Part shown: positions 22,566 to 33,898 of the stretch, piece by piece
Layout: the number at the start of each line of letters is the position of its first letter
Position numbering within the stretch: the first letter of the stretch is position 1
Assembly: GCA_000226015.1 (NCBI GenBank)
Contig: JH152669.1
Span: forward strand, 109,392 to 173,391
Length of the DNA: 64,000 nucleotides
Source: Mnemiopsis leidyi
Lineage: Eukaryota; Ctenophora; Tentaculata; Lobata; Bolinopsidae
Reading direction: 5' to 3'
Made by a program: the position numbers and the translations under genes
The notes under the pieces: generated by a model
What the model was told of the DNA's origin: nothing
Database searches by the model: none
What the model saw: only the letters and a program-made list of their open reading frames with translations

Positions 22566-25500
22566 TTTGAAGACACAATCCAACATAAAATTCAGGATAG
22601 ATCTTTATGAATGGTTGGTGTTCTTTTATACCAATCATCAAAATTTTTCAAAAGTGAAAGCAAACGTAAATTCCTTAATTTTCTGTCCATCTAGTAAAAC
22701 GGCTGGGCAACGGTCCAAGAGCAAGGGTCAGGGCAAGCTGAGGGCAAAGTTAGTCAAACAAGAACACATAAAGAAGCAGCAATTTGTGAGCCAATTTTGC
22801 GAATTAATTTTGGTCAATTTTGCCAGTATGTAGGAAGAAGTAAAAAGATGGTGACATGGTTTCACAAAATATTGTTCATAGTCATATTTAATAGATTGGT
22901 TTGGTTTTAAAATAAGCAGAAAATACTTTTAACTTGATCACTATATTAGGTAGTGCTCCGATCTTTTAATCACTAATTCAAAGCGGATCAAGTTTTATTC
23001 CTGGTTAGTCGCCATGAATTTAAGTTACGAAGATTGTTATCAGACATTTGCATTGAGGCTATGACATCAAAACTCTGCGTCACTGCCGCTTAACCAAGAC
23101 CTGCAAATTTCATTACAAGCTGCTATGCAATACCTCTAAACCAATGTAGCTAAGCTAATTTCGCATATGCAGAACGTTGCAATCCTTACGAATATCCGAG
23201 GGTTAGGATCTGAAATACTCAATACAATTTTATCAACTTCCGACTACGGTAAATTTAGCTGCTCCGCGGAGCTATTTATGTGACGTAGAGTTTTAAGTGA
23301 GTGACGTAGAAGTTTTAAGAATATACGTAGTCTAGGCGTAGTCAATACGTAATTAGAACGTGGTTTTTATTCAAATCCAAAATTTAAATCCAACAATGCT
23401 AGGAATGAAAATTAGAAAATTCTCAAGATAATCGACTTACTTGATTGGAATGATGTTGTGACGAAACAAATATAGACTACAAATTAAAATTCCCTACAGA
23501 AGCAAAAGGCAGTCAGATGGGACAATTTCAAATTTGGGGCGTTTTTGGGGCTAAGTAGGGTAATCGGGGCCAGCAAAAAATTTCGAGAAAAGTTTTCAAA
23601 ACTGCAGTAGTGCGGTAGCTATTTGATTATTTGTAACTGAAATTGCAATATATCTATTTAATGCATACCATAGGTATAGGGGGAAAAATTCTTCGAAAAA
23701 CAAGTTGTCCCATATTTGATATACTTCGGAGAACCTTTAGGCATAGGTAAACTTTACAGATAAGACCGTTAAACTCTGTTCCGACCTATCGTAGAACGCA
23801 GTATTTTTTATCCACCTACCTGCTATTTTAAGCAGAATCTCTTAATTCGAGGGCCTGATAAGACTTCCTTTTGTTTATTTTTCACTCTTATCAACCTGTT
23901 AATTTTATTCGTACAAAACAGACGAATTTGAATTGGCACACCCATTTTAAACTTAACTCTTTTTGTGTTCGCATGAGCTTATCATTTGCAAAGTTTAGAG
24001 TTTTCACGCGATTAAAATAAAAAAAATACAAAAATATTGGATCTCATCCAATGCAATGTATCGAAGGCGTTATACACTGTACACTGTACACAAATGTGTA
24101 GAATGTAGCTCAAACATTTTTCAGTCCAATATCTCCCCTAGAACTGCATACATATTACGCAATCATCTTATCTGTATAAGACTATAGAGGTATAATGAGG
24201 AATTTGGTTTGTTATGATTGTTGAGAGCAGCCGAGAACGGAAATTTGATAAATATACAGAAAATAAAAGTTGCCCATAACTTCAGTTCTGGTCAAATTTT
24301 TTTGATGAAACTTTCAGGATGTGTTCATGATGTCCAGCTCATGAGATTTATTGAGTTTTGGGAAGGTGAGTCTGAGCCATTTTGCTTCATATGCAAAAAT
24401 AAGCTAAAATTACAAAATCGTCAGAATAGCTCGTATCATCTTGAAACTTTGTAAGATTCATCTTTTATTCATCAAAAAGTTCTCAAGTTTTCATTAAAAA
24501 ATAATAATCACAACCGAAGTTATGGCTGGTTTTGTGATCAAATCGAGGATAAATATAGGAAGGTCGTCACCTCTGCATCGCACATTTGCGATAAGGACGT
24601 TACCAAATTTTAAATCCACCCTTTACAAACCCGTATATTACGTGAGATTGTTCGTACCGTAGCATAACGATGCTCATCCTTTTGGCTTCATTCGAAATCC
24701 CCAAAAAATAAAGTGGCATACTAACTGTTTTACGCAAAATTTTTGAAGTCTCGTGATGACAGCTTAATCTAGCCCCTCTCCCACCTGAAGCAAAAAACCA
24801 AAAACTTGGAAAAACAGCTTTTTGTCCCCCTGTAATGAAGATTGTGTGGTTAGCTCGGCCTTATGAATACTGACATTGAAGTGCTGGTAATGCATGGTGG
24901 TTGTGGACAAATAAAGGATGAATAAATTGTCGCATTTTTCTAAACCAATCCGGATGTAAACAATCCAGATACCACCTGTAGCATCATTTCATTGAACATA
25001 GTAGCTAAAGCAATTCAATACTTCATATTTTAAAATTCATTTCACTAAACTTATTTCTTTGTCACTAGAAAAACTATTTTGTGCTTGGATCACGTGGTCT
25101 TTAGGATACTTTTGCTTGGCCTGTTAAGATACACCTTTTCTAAAAAACCAGAGCTCTTGTCTGTCTGGAGGTTGAGTTATACTCACCAAAATGTAATTTT
25201 GCTAGATGGTACTAGACATAATGCCTGAATCCCCTTTTATTCTTCTTTTTGTCGGCTGACTTTGTGGGTACCCACTCAGTTCCTGTCATTCAAGTTTCAA
25301 CCTGCTTGAGGTCTACCTTGCATGTCCCAGGGCCACTGACACTCCTTGGTGACTAACAGTAAGCTTACTCACTATCGTCTTCCACACCCATTTCACAACA
25401 CTATTCACGACTGCTTCTTTTCGTGTGAGTCTCTGAGACATCTGTGTCATCTGACTTTTTTGAGGCCCTGGACTGGACTGATAATAAGCGATAGAAGAGG

Positions 25501-25885
25501 CCCTTCAAACTTCTTTTTTTACTGTAAAGTCTCAACTCATCCTTTGTTCTTCTCAGTCATCCTCTTTAGCCTTCTTGCTGTATTCAGTCCACACCAGACA
25601 GGCTCTGTGTTGTAAGTGTCTCATCTCTTGTCATTCTCAGCCTCGCTCTTCCAGCCTTCTTTCTCCAGCATAACATTTCACCTGCAAGATACATGACAAA
25701 GCTGAAAATTTGGCACTTGTCAGATAGCTTAGAAGCAATGTGCTGATAGAAGTTGTCGAAAATATTCTCTGATCTTTTAAAAGATTCTAAGGAAATTCTC
25801 TAGCTTTTGTATTGTAAGAAAAAACCACTGGAAGCTTTTAATCTTTAGACTAGCAATGGGTTGGGTATTTGACAAAACATCTTAC
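22566..25885. other. Long region without recognised genes
   Basis: AT-rich; the first part is the promoter side of paralog 2. Scattered ORFs under 100 codons show no domain. A CACTGTACACTGTACAC word lies near 24075. I see no transposon ends here. Confidence 0.35.
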
Positions 25886-26062
25886 TTCTTATTTTTTGTT
25901 GTCCGGAACCTCCGATCAATAGATTCTGATAAGCTGATAGCTGAGTCTGGATCAGGGTCCCGGTGTCAGAAGTTTTCCATTGATGAGGAATCTCCTCGAC
26001 AAGAGCAGCAGCAGGCCTCCTAGGAGCGGAGTTCGTGATTCTGGTAGGACTGGAAACAATCA
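25886..26062 (-). CDS. Orphan internal exon of an unidentified gene
   Basis: A 177-nt phase 1-1 exon with a strong acceptor (TCTTACTCTCCAG) and donor (GTAAGA). It encodes SSPTRITNSAPRRPAAALVE, then EIPHQWKTSDTGTLIQTQLS and YQNLLIGGSGQQKIR. Codon use and open frame across both sites suggest real coding. No flanking exons or family recognised; it could belong to a gene with long introns, or be chance. Confidence 0.35.
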
Positions 26063-26844
26063 CTGGAGAGTAAGAGGAATATATGTAGAAGTCAGAGGTG
26101 GAGGAATAAAGCATTACTGTAGTTACTTGGTTGTTTCTTGTTAGAGAAGATGAACGAATGGATATGCCAGGTGCTGTCGTGCCCTCTTCTCCTCTTATGT
26201 ACTACGTTGCTAATGAAACTTCAAACGAAGTTATCAAGTGATTCAGGATGGTAAGAGACTTGATCAGTATCAGTATCAGTTGTTAACAGGGTCTGCCGAT
26301 AATTTGAGATCAAATGATTACACTAAAAGACATCATTTGTCAATCAGTACATCCTCAACGTCAGAATGAGGATTTGACTCTGTAAGCTTGAAGCATGATA
26401 GCTAAACATTATCCCAACAACTTCAGCAACATAAAATCGAACCTTACTATAAAACCAACATGGTTTCTGAAAAACCTCATCATGGAGCTACTTGCAAATC
26501 AACTACCCCAGTTAGAAGATGGTCTCCTCCAAATGGTGAGAGAAAAACCATAATTTTCCAGTACTTAATGGAAATCCTGACAGAAACGTTTCCTGAATAG
26601 TTAAACTTTTTGGTAAGGAGACTGCCAGCACATGTACGACATCAAGTTTATGGAGTTGTACAGAATATCATAGTCCCTGATTGCAGAAATCCTTAAGAAG
26701 ATATATCACTAACATTCGATCTCGCTCACCTGAAGAAAAAATAATTTTAACTTAAGTTTTAAGAATAGTAAGCCTAATATTTGTTATAAAATATAATTTG
26801 GTTATTGCAAAATTGCTGCAAGTACATTTGATCCAATAGCGTCA

Positions 26845-27035
26845 TGTGCTACAGAGCATGTCATGTCTAGTTAGGACGTGTGCTGGGTCAGGTGTCGCAG
26901 TACATATCGCAGCATGTGCTGTCTAGTTAGAACAGGTGATGTGATATGTACCGTGGATGTACCGTCTATTTAGGACAGGTCTAGCGATATGTGCCACGAC
27001 ACGTGATCTGATACGTGCTGTCTAATTAGGGTCTT
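26845..27035. repeat. Imperfect tandem repeat of about 65 bp, three copies
   Basis: Recurring GTGCTGTCTAGTTAGGAC-type words separated by GTGATATGTACCGTGG-like sequence, directly upstream of a LINE reverse-transcriptase fragment; possibly part of that element's 5' region. Confidence 0.6.
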
Positions 27036-27079
27036 AAGGAGGAGCATACACGCCTATATCAATATCGCCTTACATTGGA

Positions 27080-28195
27080 ATGTTACTTGACAGGATATTA
27101 GCTAGGTGTCTAGAGCTCTACTTGCAAAGGATTGGGATTCTAGATGAGAATCAAGAGGGGTTTTCTAGGGGCAAGAACACTGTCAGGTATCTTTATTGGT
27201 TGACTGAAGGAATCAAAAGTGACATAATGAAGAAGCTGACAATTCTATGCCTATCTATTGACTTTTGATTAAGTATGGAAGAAGGGTCTTGTAGTGAAGC
27301 TCTGGAAAGCAGGGGTGCATGGTTGCTATCTCAAAACCATAGATAGCTTTTTATTCAGTCACACAGTTTGTTTGATCATAATCGGATTTTTAGGTCCTAA
27401 ACGAATGCTCCAAGAATATGGCTTATCCCAGGGCTCTACACTGTCTCCTATCCTCTTCAAGTTCTTTATACTCGATTTAGAGTCTACATGCCAAGAACGT
27501 CTAGAAATAACTGTCTTCAAAATTGCTGATGATGGAACAATTTATGTTGTTGGGAGGAACATGGAAGAATGTCTAATCTACCTAAACCTAGCTATGAACA
27601 GCATAGACCAGTTTGCTCTAACCAGAGCCCTTCAGCATGCTAAGCGCGCCCCAACAGAGGTGCCCCAACAGAGATGCACCACTAGAGATGCACCACCAAA
27701 GGTGCGCCACCAGAGTTGCATAGCAGCTGTGTGCGTAAGCACCTGGTTAAGTGAAACCAGTGGAAATCCTGCTGGCCCATGGTTATAAACTGTGATGTCA
27801 ACAAAACAGATGTGTTATGCTTCAATAGTTATGATTTTACCTCGGTACCGAGTTCATTTAATCTGGGAGGTAAGCTTATTCACTTGTCAGACCAGACCAA
27901 AGTGCTGGGGTGATTTTAGATGACGAACTAAACTACAAACAACACAGCAAATCTGTATATAATAACCTGATTCATCGGTGGGTTTCTCTGAGTCGCTATG
28001 CAAACAGTAACTTGGGTATGAGTCAGGCAGTTATAGTAAGAATTACCGAGACTTTTCTGTTTTCAATTTCAGCACTTTTATATGGTTCAATAATCTGGAT
28101 GACAAACTTCAATATGGATGAAATCAACAAGTTGTGGAACCGGGTGTCAAAGCAGCTGGTGCTGTCGTTAACTCTCATGGTGCTATCCTGAAAGT
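27080..28195 (+). pseudogene. Degenerate non-LTR retrotransposon reverse transcriptase
   Basis: Pieces of a LINE RT in order: QRIGILDENQEGFSRGKNTV, then LSQGSTLSPILFKFFILDLE and KIADDGTIYVVGRNMEE (catalytic IADDG), then TKVLGVILDDELNYKQHSKS and later thumb-like sequence. Stops and frame changes separate the parts (for example after 27268 and near 27790) and a short insertion interrupts it at about 27612-27757. No endonuclease was seen. Clade not assigned. Confidence 0.75.
27612..27757. mobile_element. Short insertion inside the LINE fragment
   Basis: About 146 bp starting TTTGCTCTAACCAG and ending CTGGTTAAGTGAA (inverted), flanked by ACCAG on both sides. Inside are repeats of CAGAGGTGC/CACCA. 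Removing it rejoins the LINE-like coding sequence (NSIDQ to INCDVNK, apart from a frame change). It shares its TCTAACCAG and GTAAGCACCTGGTTA ends with sequence at 28466-28774. Confidence 0.55.
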
Positions 28196-28465
28196 TATCT
28201 GAAAGTGCCCCAATCCAAATTGTGTTTAAGGTAATTATAGCGATTAAGCATTACCTGAAGGCTCTAAATGACGTGGATGACATTCACTTACGGTCCATCA
28301 AAAATTAAGTGGAGGACAGTAACCTAAAAGTACTGTGTCATCTTAGAGCAGTTCAAACATTTCTCCGTTGGAAGGCTGAACACTTCAAAAAGAATTTAGA
28401 ACCAAGAGCGAGCTGGCGACCTGCCCAAATTTAGAGCACACGTATGGGCTATAATAGTTGTTTAG

Positions 28466-28774
28466 CAACTCTAACCAGAGCTTGTCAGACGTTGCCTGAC
28501 CTGACGGCAGCCCCCGCAACGCAAGTCAAACCAGAGCCAAGCCCTTTTGCGCGCGCCACCAGGCCACGCCAGCGTTGTACCATGTATGTTGATAACCTAC
28601 TGTCGCGGTGCACGGCCATCACGCTCTCTCGCGCATTTCTGGCCTTGCAACATAAAGAAATTTATAAAACGCACATCGCCCGTTAATGACAGCGGTGGCT
28701 AGAAAGCTTGCCTCACGCCTTTACCTAACCAGGTGCTTACGAACGCTTCGCGCGCGGCCCTGGTTAGAGCAACC
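28466..28774. mobile_element. GC-rich TIR element related to the preceding insertion
   Basis: Starts ACTCTAACCAGAGC and ends GCCCTGGTTAGAG (inverted). A second inward copy of the end (TAACCAGGTGCTTACG) lies at about 28727, so a smaller copy may be nested in it. An incidental ORF covers part of it. Target duplication unclear. Confidence 0.55.
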
Positions 28775-28799
28775 TCACGCCCACGTGCTGATCCTCTCA

Positions 28800-28930
28800 A
28801 ACAAGGATTGCGCCCGCTTAGTTAGGTCTCAGGTGGACGCTAGATTTCCATCTCTCAAATTTTAAAGAGGCTTCTTCGATTTGCCCTCTGCTAGTGCTAA
28901 AAGCATAGAATTTGAGCAGCAGATATGTTT
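28800..28930 (+). repeat. Dispersed repeat of about 130 bp
   Basis: Contains AGGTCTCAGGTGGACGCTAG, ATTTCCATCTCTCAAATTTT and CCCTCTGCTAGTGCTAAAAG. The same block is present inverted at 60675-60775 in a delta-catenin intron, and partly at 32727-32785. Confidence 0.75.
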
Positions 28931-29140
28931 ATAAGTAAATTCTGTCGCAAAGACTGCTGATGGAATACCATGGAAGCTACAGTGAAAATATTGGCCGTGA
29001 AACTGAAACATTTTTATTGCAACTTGTCTGATGATAATGGCTGCTGTTGATACATACTAGTTTTCGGTTTTGAAAACTTATAACCGGCCGTGAAATTTTA
29101 GCTATTAAAAACACGGATGTGGATAATTTGACGTGCAGTC

Positions 29141-29402
29141 NNNNNNNNNNNNNNNNNNNNNNNNNNNNNNNNNNNNNNNNNNNNNNNNNNNNNNNNNNNN
29201 NNNNNNNNNNNNNNNNNNNNNNNNNNNNNNNNNNNNNNNNNNNNNNNNNNNNNNNNNNNNNNNNNNNNNNNNNNNNNNNNNNNNNNNNNNNNNNNNNNNN
29301 NNNNNNNNNNNNNNNNNNNNNNNNNNNNNNNNNNNNNNNNNNNNNNNNNNNNNNNNNNNNNNNNNNNNNNNNNNNNNNNNNNNNNNNNNNNNNNNNNNNN
29401 NN
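29141..29402. other. Assembly gap
   Basis: 262 unresolved bases (N). The flanks are GC-rich, unlike most of the window. Confidence 0.99.
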
Positions 29403-29642
29403 GCAAATATATATTCAGCGTAGAATAACTTTGCGGAGGCAACTTGTGACGTCGACATGGTAACGGTGGCGCGCACTGCACTATGTACATGTGTAAAATT
29501 GCTTTGTGACCGCGGACAGCGGACACCGCCATCTACCCACCTACCCACCTACCACCTCCAAAATCCGACCACTTTAAACCATCTACTTTACTTTTTTGCC
29601 TTCGGCAAAAAAGTATTAGAGATGGAAAAATTAGCCACGACG

Positions 29643-29723
29643 TTGACGAGATGATATCCGTCTAACGTTCTAAGGAGAGCAGAAAACTGCGAGCTTCGCG
29701 CGGGTCGGGTAACACCTCGACAA
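29643..29723 (+). mobile_element. Ultra-short TTG...CAA insertion, family 2, 81 bp
   Basis: Begins TTGACGAGATGATATCCGTC and ends TAACACCTCGACAA. It is flanked by perfect 8-bp direct repeats CCACGACG at 29635-29642 and 29724-29731. Related sequences lie at 29994-30067 and 57119-57177. The ends form an imperfect inverted repeat (TTGaCGaGaT against TTGtCGaGgT). Confidence 0.75.
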
Positions 29724-29881
29724 CCACGACGCTGCGCCACTTGCTTAGCACGTATATCACTGTGCGAGCTTAGAGCGAAGTTAGTATAGGACGGACGCGG
29801 ACGTTGCCTTGCGTTGTGGCAGGTTAGACAACGTCTGACAACGCGGACGCGGGATCAGGGATATAATTATTGATTATGAAT

Positions 29882-29993
29882 TAGGGCGCGCGCAGCCCTC
29901 ATAGGGCTATGTTGGCTTAGTGACGACGCCACGCGCCCAGAGCGAAGCAATGTCTAGCTTGTATAACGGCTGCGCGCACCCTATTGACGAGAT
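29882..29993. mobile_element. 112-bp TIR element with TAGGG ends
   Basis: TAGGGCGCGCGCAGCC at the left and GGCTGCGCGCACCCTA at the right match as inverted repeats at 15 of 16 positions. TAGGG...CCCTA ends are typical of hAT elements, but no clear 8-bp target duplication is visible. Confidence 0.55.
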
Positions 29994-30067
29994 TATATCC
30001 GTCTAACGTTCTATTGTTCTAACGAAACGATCTCGTTCAGCTTTAGCTGCGTGAGTCGGGTATCACC
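29994..30067 (+). mobile_element. Family 2 ultra-short element, older copy
   Basis: Starts TTGACGAGATTATATCCGTC, continues with a local expansion of GTTCTAACG and ends GGGTATCACCGCGACAA. No target duplication found, because the left side abuts another small element. Confidence 0.6.
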
Positions 30068-30581
30068 GCGACAAACAACTACTATTAAATAAATAATTTG
30101 AGCCAGAAGATGACAGGTGTTAAACCTTATGAAATATTGCAGAATGCAGTGTCAAATTTGTTACAAAAAAGATGCTTTAGTACATTATACTTATAGTCAT
30201 ATTCATAACATAAATAACCCGGACTTATAAAGCAAATTTTAGGTAATTAATTTGTAATTGCAGACTGAAATTAGCTATACTCGATTCTGGGACTAAGGTT
30301 CTGTTCTTAAGTGCGCTTCTTATCTCTCTGTTATAAGTGCGATCCTGACTTCAGATGACTGTAGCCGTCTGCTCAACCGGCCCGTGGTATTACATTTACG
30401 GATCACTGTGACTTAGTCTAAAGAATCTTTTCTGAATTGACAAGGCAGGAAGTTAGAATGAACTAGGAGACGTTACGTTAGAAAACAAGGAACATTTAAT
30501 GGTTCAGTGCAAACTATATCGACTCAACTCAACCCGGGAATTCAGGAGGCCCCTCTGTTGTTCTAACAGAGTAGTCATACA

Positions 30582-31018
30582 GGGGGGGTGACAAAACTTA
30601 ACGTCACTTTTTGCGCACATTCTATTTTACGAATTATTTCTCTGTATACATTGTGATATTGTGAGCAGTAAAACATATTTTGAATGCCACAACTCTATAT
30701 TAGACTAGAAAAACCAGTCGGGTGGTCTACGTGACATATGATGGCCCTGACAGTCCTGCTTAACCCAATCAAAGTATCAAAGTAAGTAAGTAAGTAAGAG
30801 TCCTAATATCATCGGGTGTATATTTCATCGCTTCTTAGGAGGCATTGTGGAAGGAAAACGGCAATAAAACTCATATAGGAGTTTTGGACAAGGTCCCGTC
30901 AACAAGGGAATCAGTGAAATACTTGTTACACTTAATGCTAAAAAGCGTGGTTTGTCGAGCACGCAAGTACAAAAACGCGTGCAATTGGAAAAGTGACGTT
31001 AAGTTTTGTCACCCCCCG
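30582..31018. mobile_element. 437-bp TIR element
   Basis: Near-perfect 29-bp inverted ends beginning GGGGGGTGACAAAACTTAAC and continuing GTCACTTTT. Between them lies a LINE 3' fragment with an (AAGT)n tail (30717-30797) and an incidental short ORF. Non-autonomous; superfamily not assigned. Confidence 0.75.
30717..30797 (+). mobile_element. CR1-like LINE 3' end with AAGT tail
   Basis: GGTGGTCTACGTGACATATG followed by ATGGCCCTGAC parallels the 3' UTR of the LINEs ending near 31690 and 56780, and ends in AAGTAAGTAAGTAAG. It is 5'-truncated to under 100 bp. Confidence 0.55.
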
Positions 31019-31329
31019 TAATTACTCCTCAAGTTCAACTGACGTGTTCCTAATGACTGAGTTAGATGCGAATATGTAAATATCATGACTTTTACTTCTC
31101 AGAAATATTTGCGTGAAGGTTGTTGGCCAAAGCACTAGTAACATTAGCCTATTAAGCCCGCTGCAGGCGAAAAATTTTGTTAATTTGGTAGAAATCTCTA
31201 CGCTCCTCAAAGCAACAAAGACTAAGAACCCCAGACAAGAATTTATCTCCCGTACCTACAAGCAGCCCTATAAATTCTTTAGGACTGCTTGTACTTGTGG
31301 GTACTGGAGATTTTCTTTCCTCTCCTGAC

Positions 31330-31690
31330 CAAGGCTCGGAAACTTGGTTTTAGATCCTCCTAAAAGCAAGTCCAGCTCAGCAGCAAATCAGACCCTGCTT
31401 GATAACTCATTTGCCGTGCAAGGCCCTATATTGTGGAATGCAATGTCGCAACAATTGATCACTATCCATAGTCTTGAGCAATTCAAAAGCAAACTCAAGC
31501 AGTTCACGCTCTCAATTCCTGACAAGCCCCTCCTTAGGGACTGGAATCGTCCAAACAAGAACACTCTGCTTTGCTGGAAAAACGAACAAGGATTTACGTC
31601 GTAGTGGGGGTGGTCATAGGATCTCATGGCCCGGTCAAATCTTGACAGAACTCAACATAGCTATAGGTCACATAGGTAGGTCCAAAAGAG
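31330..31690 (+). pseudogene. CR1-like LINE 3' fragment
   Basis: Open frame with NSFAVQGPILWNAMSQQLIT and FKSKLKQFTLSIPDKPLLRD, closely similar to the C-terminus of the LINE at 56.4-56.7 kb (FAVMGPTLWNAMPYHLNII). It ends in the same 3' UTR (GGTGGTCATAGG ... CACATAGGTAGG). 5'-truncated. Confidence 0.8.
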
Positions 31691-32884
31691 TTCAGATCTG
31701 AGCTGGGCGCAGCGGTTTATGCTCCGTGATGCAGCAATTTCGGTCATACTAAGAAAATTTTCACCTGTTACCTGTTCTGAAGTACTTGGTTGTTCCTTCA
31801 AATATACCCCTTGTACGTTTCAGTCTTCAGATACGACTGAATGGACAGGGTCGTTGTCCTTGACTTCTCGCTTGATGATACCCTTCGCCACACCGGGAGA
31901 TACCTTTATTTCAACATCTTTATTCAATATTCTTAGATGTAAGTCATGTTAGGCATAACGTATAAGAGCGGCTTCGATATTTTATGTTGTCATGTCATGC
32001 AATGAGCGTAGCCATGGAAACCGACCACCAGTGCGCGCTCAAGATGAAATAAGTTTGTCGACGCGCCTTACAAAAACAATATTTGTAATCTGGCCCGATA
32101 AAGCAAATTGTTCCAGATAGAGAATCTTACGCAGTTCTTATCAAAAACGCGGTGGACGGTGGTCATGGGGCATTTGGGCTTTAAGCTGTATAAATCAATA
32201 CATGGCGAATTGCGGTACTAATTGAGTGTATGGCAGCTACTCTACTATTTATTTCCAGCAAAATCACACGTTCTTGCTATAAACGATTATTATTCATTTT
32301 AAATCCACATGTAGGAACGTGAGTAAACATTCTGGATGGCTCACCTGAATTTAGAATTACTGCGAGTCATGAAATGTGAGAAGTGAATATTGAAGACTCT
32401 CTCAGGCCGGAAATATCAATCAAGGTACAGGAACAAATGATCCAGTCTAATGGAACAAAGTTAATGACGCAGACTGTAATTTTACTGAACCATTCAAAAA
32501 CAAAATTCAGAAGAAAACAATCGTGCCAGCTCAAAAGAAATTTGCTGCTCCCTATTTTGTCATTTCATCCTGATCAAGTTTGCTAGTCCGTTACACTTTG
32601 TGAACTAAGACTTTTTAGGGGATACTATTTGGAGGAGGGGAGGGAGGTTAGATAAAATCGAAACTTCTGCCACGAAATTCAACCATCAAGTATCCATTTT
32701 GAATAAAACCATGTGAGAAAGAATTCCGCCCGCTTTGTGTGGACTCAGGTGGACGCCTTAGATTTCCGTCTCTCTTTTAGACTATGAAGTTACTTATCGT
32801 AAACTGTAGATACCGCTATGGACTACACTAATACCCTACTGTTATAGTGCAAATGCAATGCAAATTTAGCATCAATTTAGGTCA
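31691..32884. other. No recognisable gene
   Basis: Mixed intergenic sequence with short ORFs only. At 32727-32785 it holds a partial copy of the dispersed repeat seen at 28800-28930. Confidence 0.35.
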
Positions 32885-33117
32885 CTCCCTTAGACGGGAT
32901 AGCCTGAGGTGCTCATCTCCTTTTCTGTAATCCTGAGCCACTCCGGACGGAGGCACTAAACTAGCTGTAGGGGGGTTATCTTACGAGCCAGGGAGTGTGC
33001 ATTTTCAGCCGAAGCTGTACCAGATGCAGTCTGGTGACTGGCCCACTTGCCACAGCAGGGTATCGAACTCCGGTCTGCCGCATGGGAGGCGTAAATGAAA
33101 CCACTACAACACCCAGC
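32885..33117 (-). mobile_element. tRNA-derived SINE
   Basis: On the minus strand the head reads GGCTGGGTGTTGTAGTGGTT (box A region) and later GGAGTTCGATACCCTGC (box B, GTTCGATNC), about 40 nt apart as in a tRNA promoter. A roughly 170-bp body follows that does not look like tRNA. The cloverleaf is poor, so it is a SINE head and not a tRNA gene. Confidence 0.6.
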
Positions 33118-33898
33118 CCTACGTAATAGTAGAATGTCATAATTATTGGCGGGGTGCTATTTTTGCACGAAAATTCGGCCTATTCAGGCATCATGGCGCT
33201 GCTATAACTTCGCTTGTTACTTCGGTCCTGAACACTTCTCGTGAATGATATTGACATCATTGGAAAGCTGAGGCATTTCTCTAAAAGCAAGTTTGTGAAC
33301 TGTGTGCTTATGAAAAGTTCTGATTTCATTGTGAAATACACGTTAGTTTCAAATCACGCCAATAATTCGGACCCCTGCTGAAACAGCAGGGTGAAAGATA
33401 CAAACGCACGCAGATTTAATGGCGGCAACTTCGCTTCAAGAACTTTGCTGAATGCTGCGTGTACTTAAAACTCTATGCATCGTGAACGTGGGCGACTGGG
33501 TGTCTTGGGCGCAGTTACGTCCTTTCGTGTTGAGTTATTTCCTGTTGTTGAAATCTGTTTCCTCTACCGTGCCATATATTATTTTCAGTACATTGGGGTA
33601 GTGATCATTTGTTAAATCGTTTTGCAGTGTTTAATTTCTAGAGATTTCACTACACCAATCTAAACGGACACCAATATTTATTATTTTTCGCTATTTTTGC
33701 TAGCCCCCACTATGCTTTCCCACTCCCGCCCTGTTTGATAGGTTTAAACTTTTAATAGTAAATTTAATAGCTGGGCTAGTAGTGTAGCTAGTAGTTAATC
33801 CTATACCCTGGAGTAACAATGTCATGACTTGTATACTGTGATCATGTGACCCTGAACACTGTTACAGTAATCTTAATTCTTAACAGGAGGAAACGACG
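33118..33898. other. Promoter side of the DEG/ENaC gene
   Basis: No repeats or coding exons recognised. It should hold the 5' UTR and promoter of the channel gene that starts at 33899. Confidence 0.35.

Noticed and set aside
29098-29654. ORFs through the N block
   Set aside because: Made of unresolved bases.
33050-33117. Functional tRNA gene
   Set aside because: Box A and B are recognisable but the acceptor and anticodon stems do not pair well and a SINE body follows.
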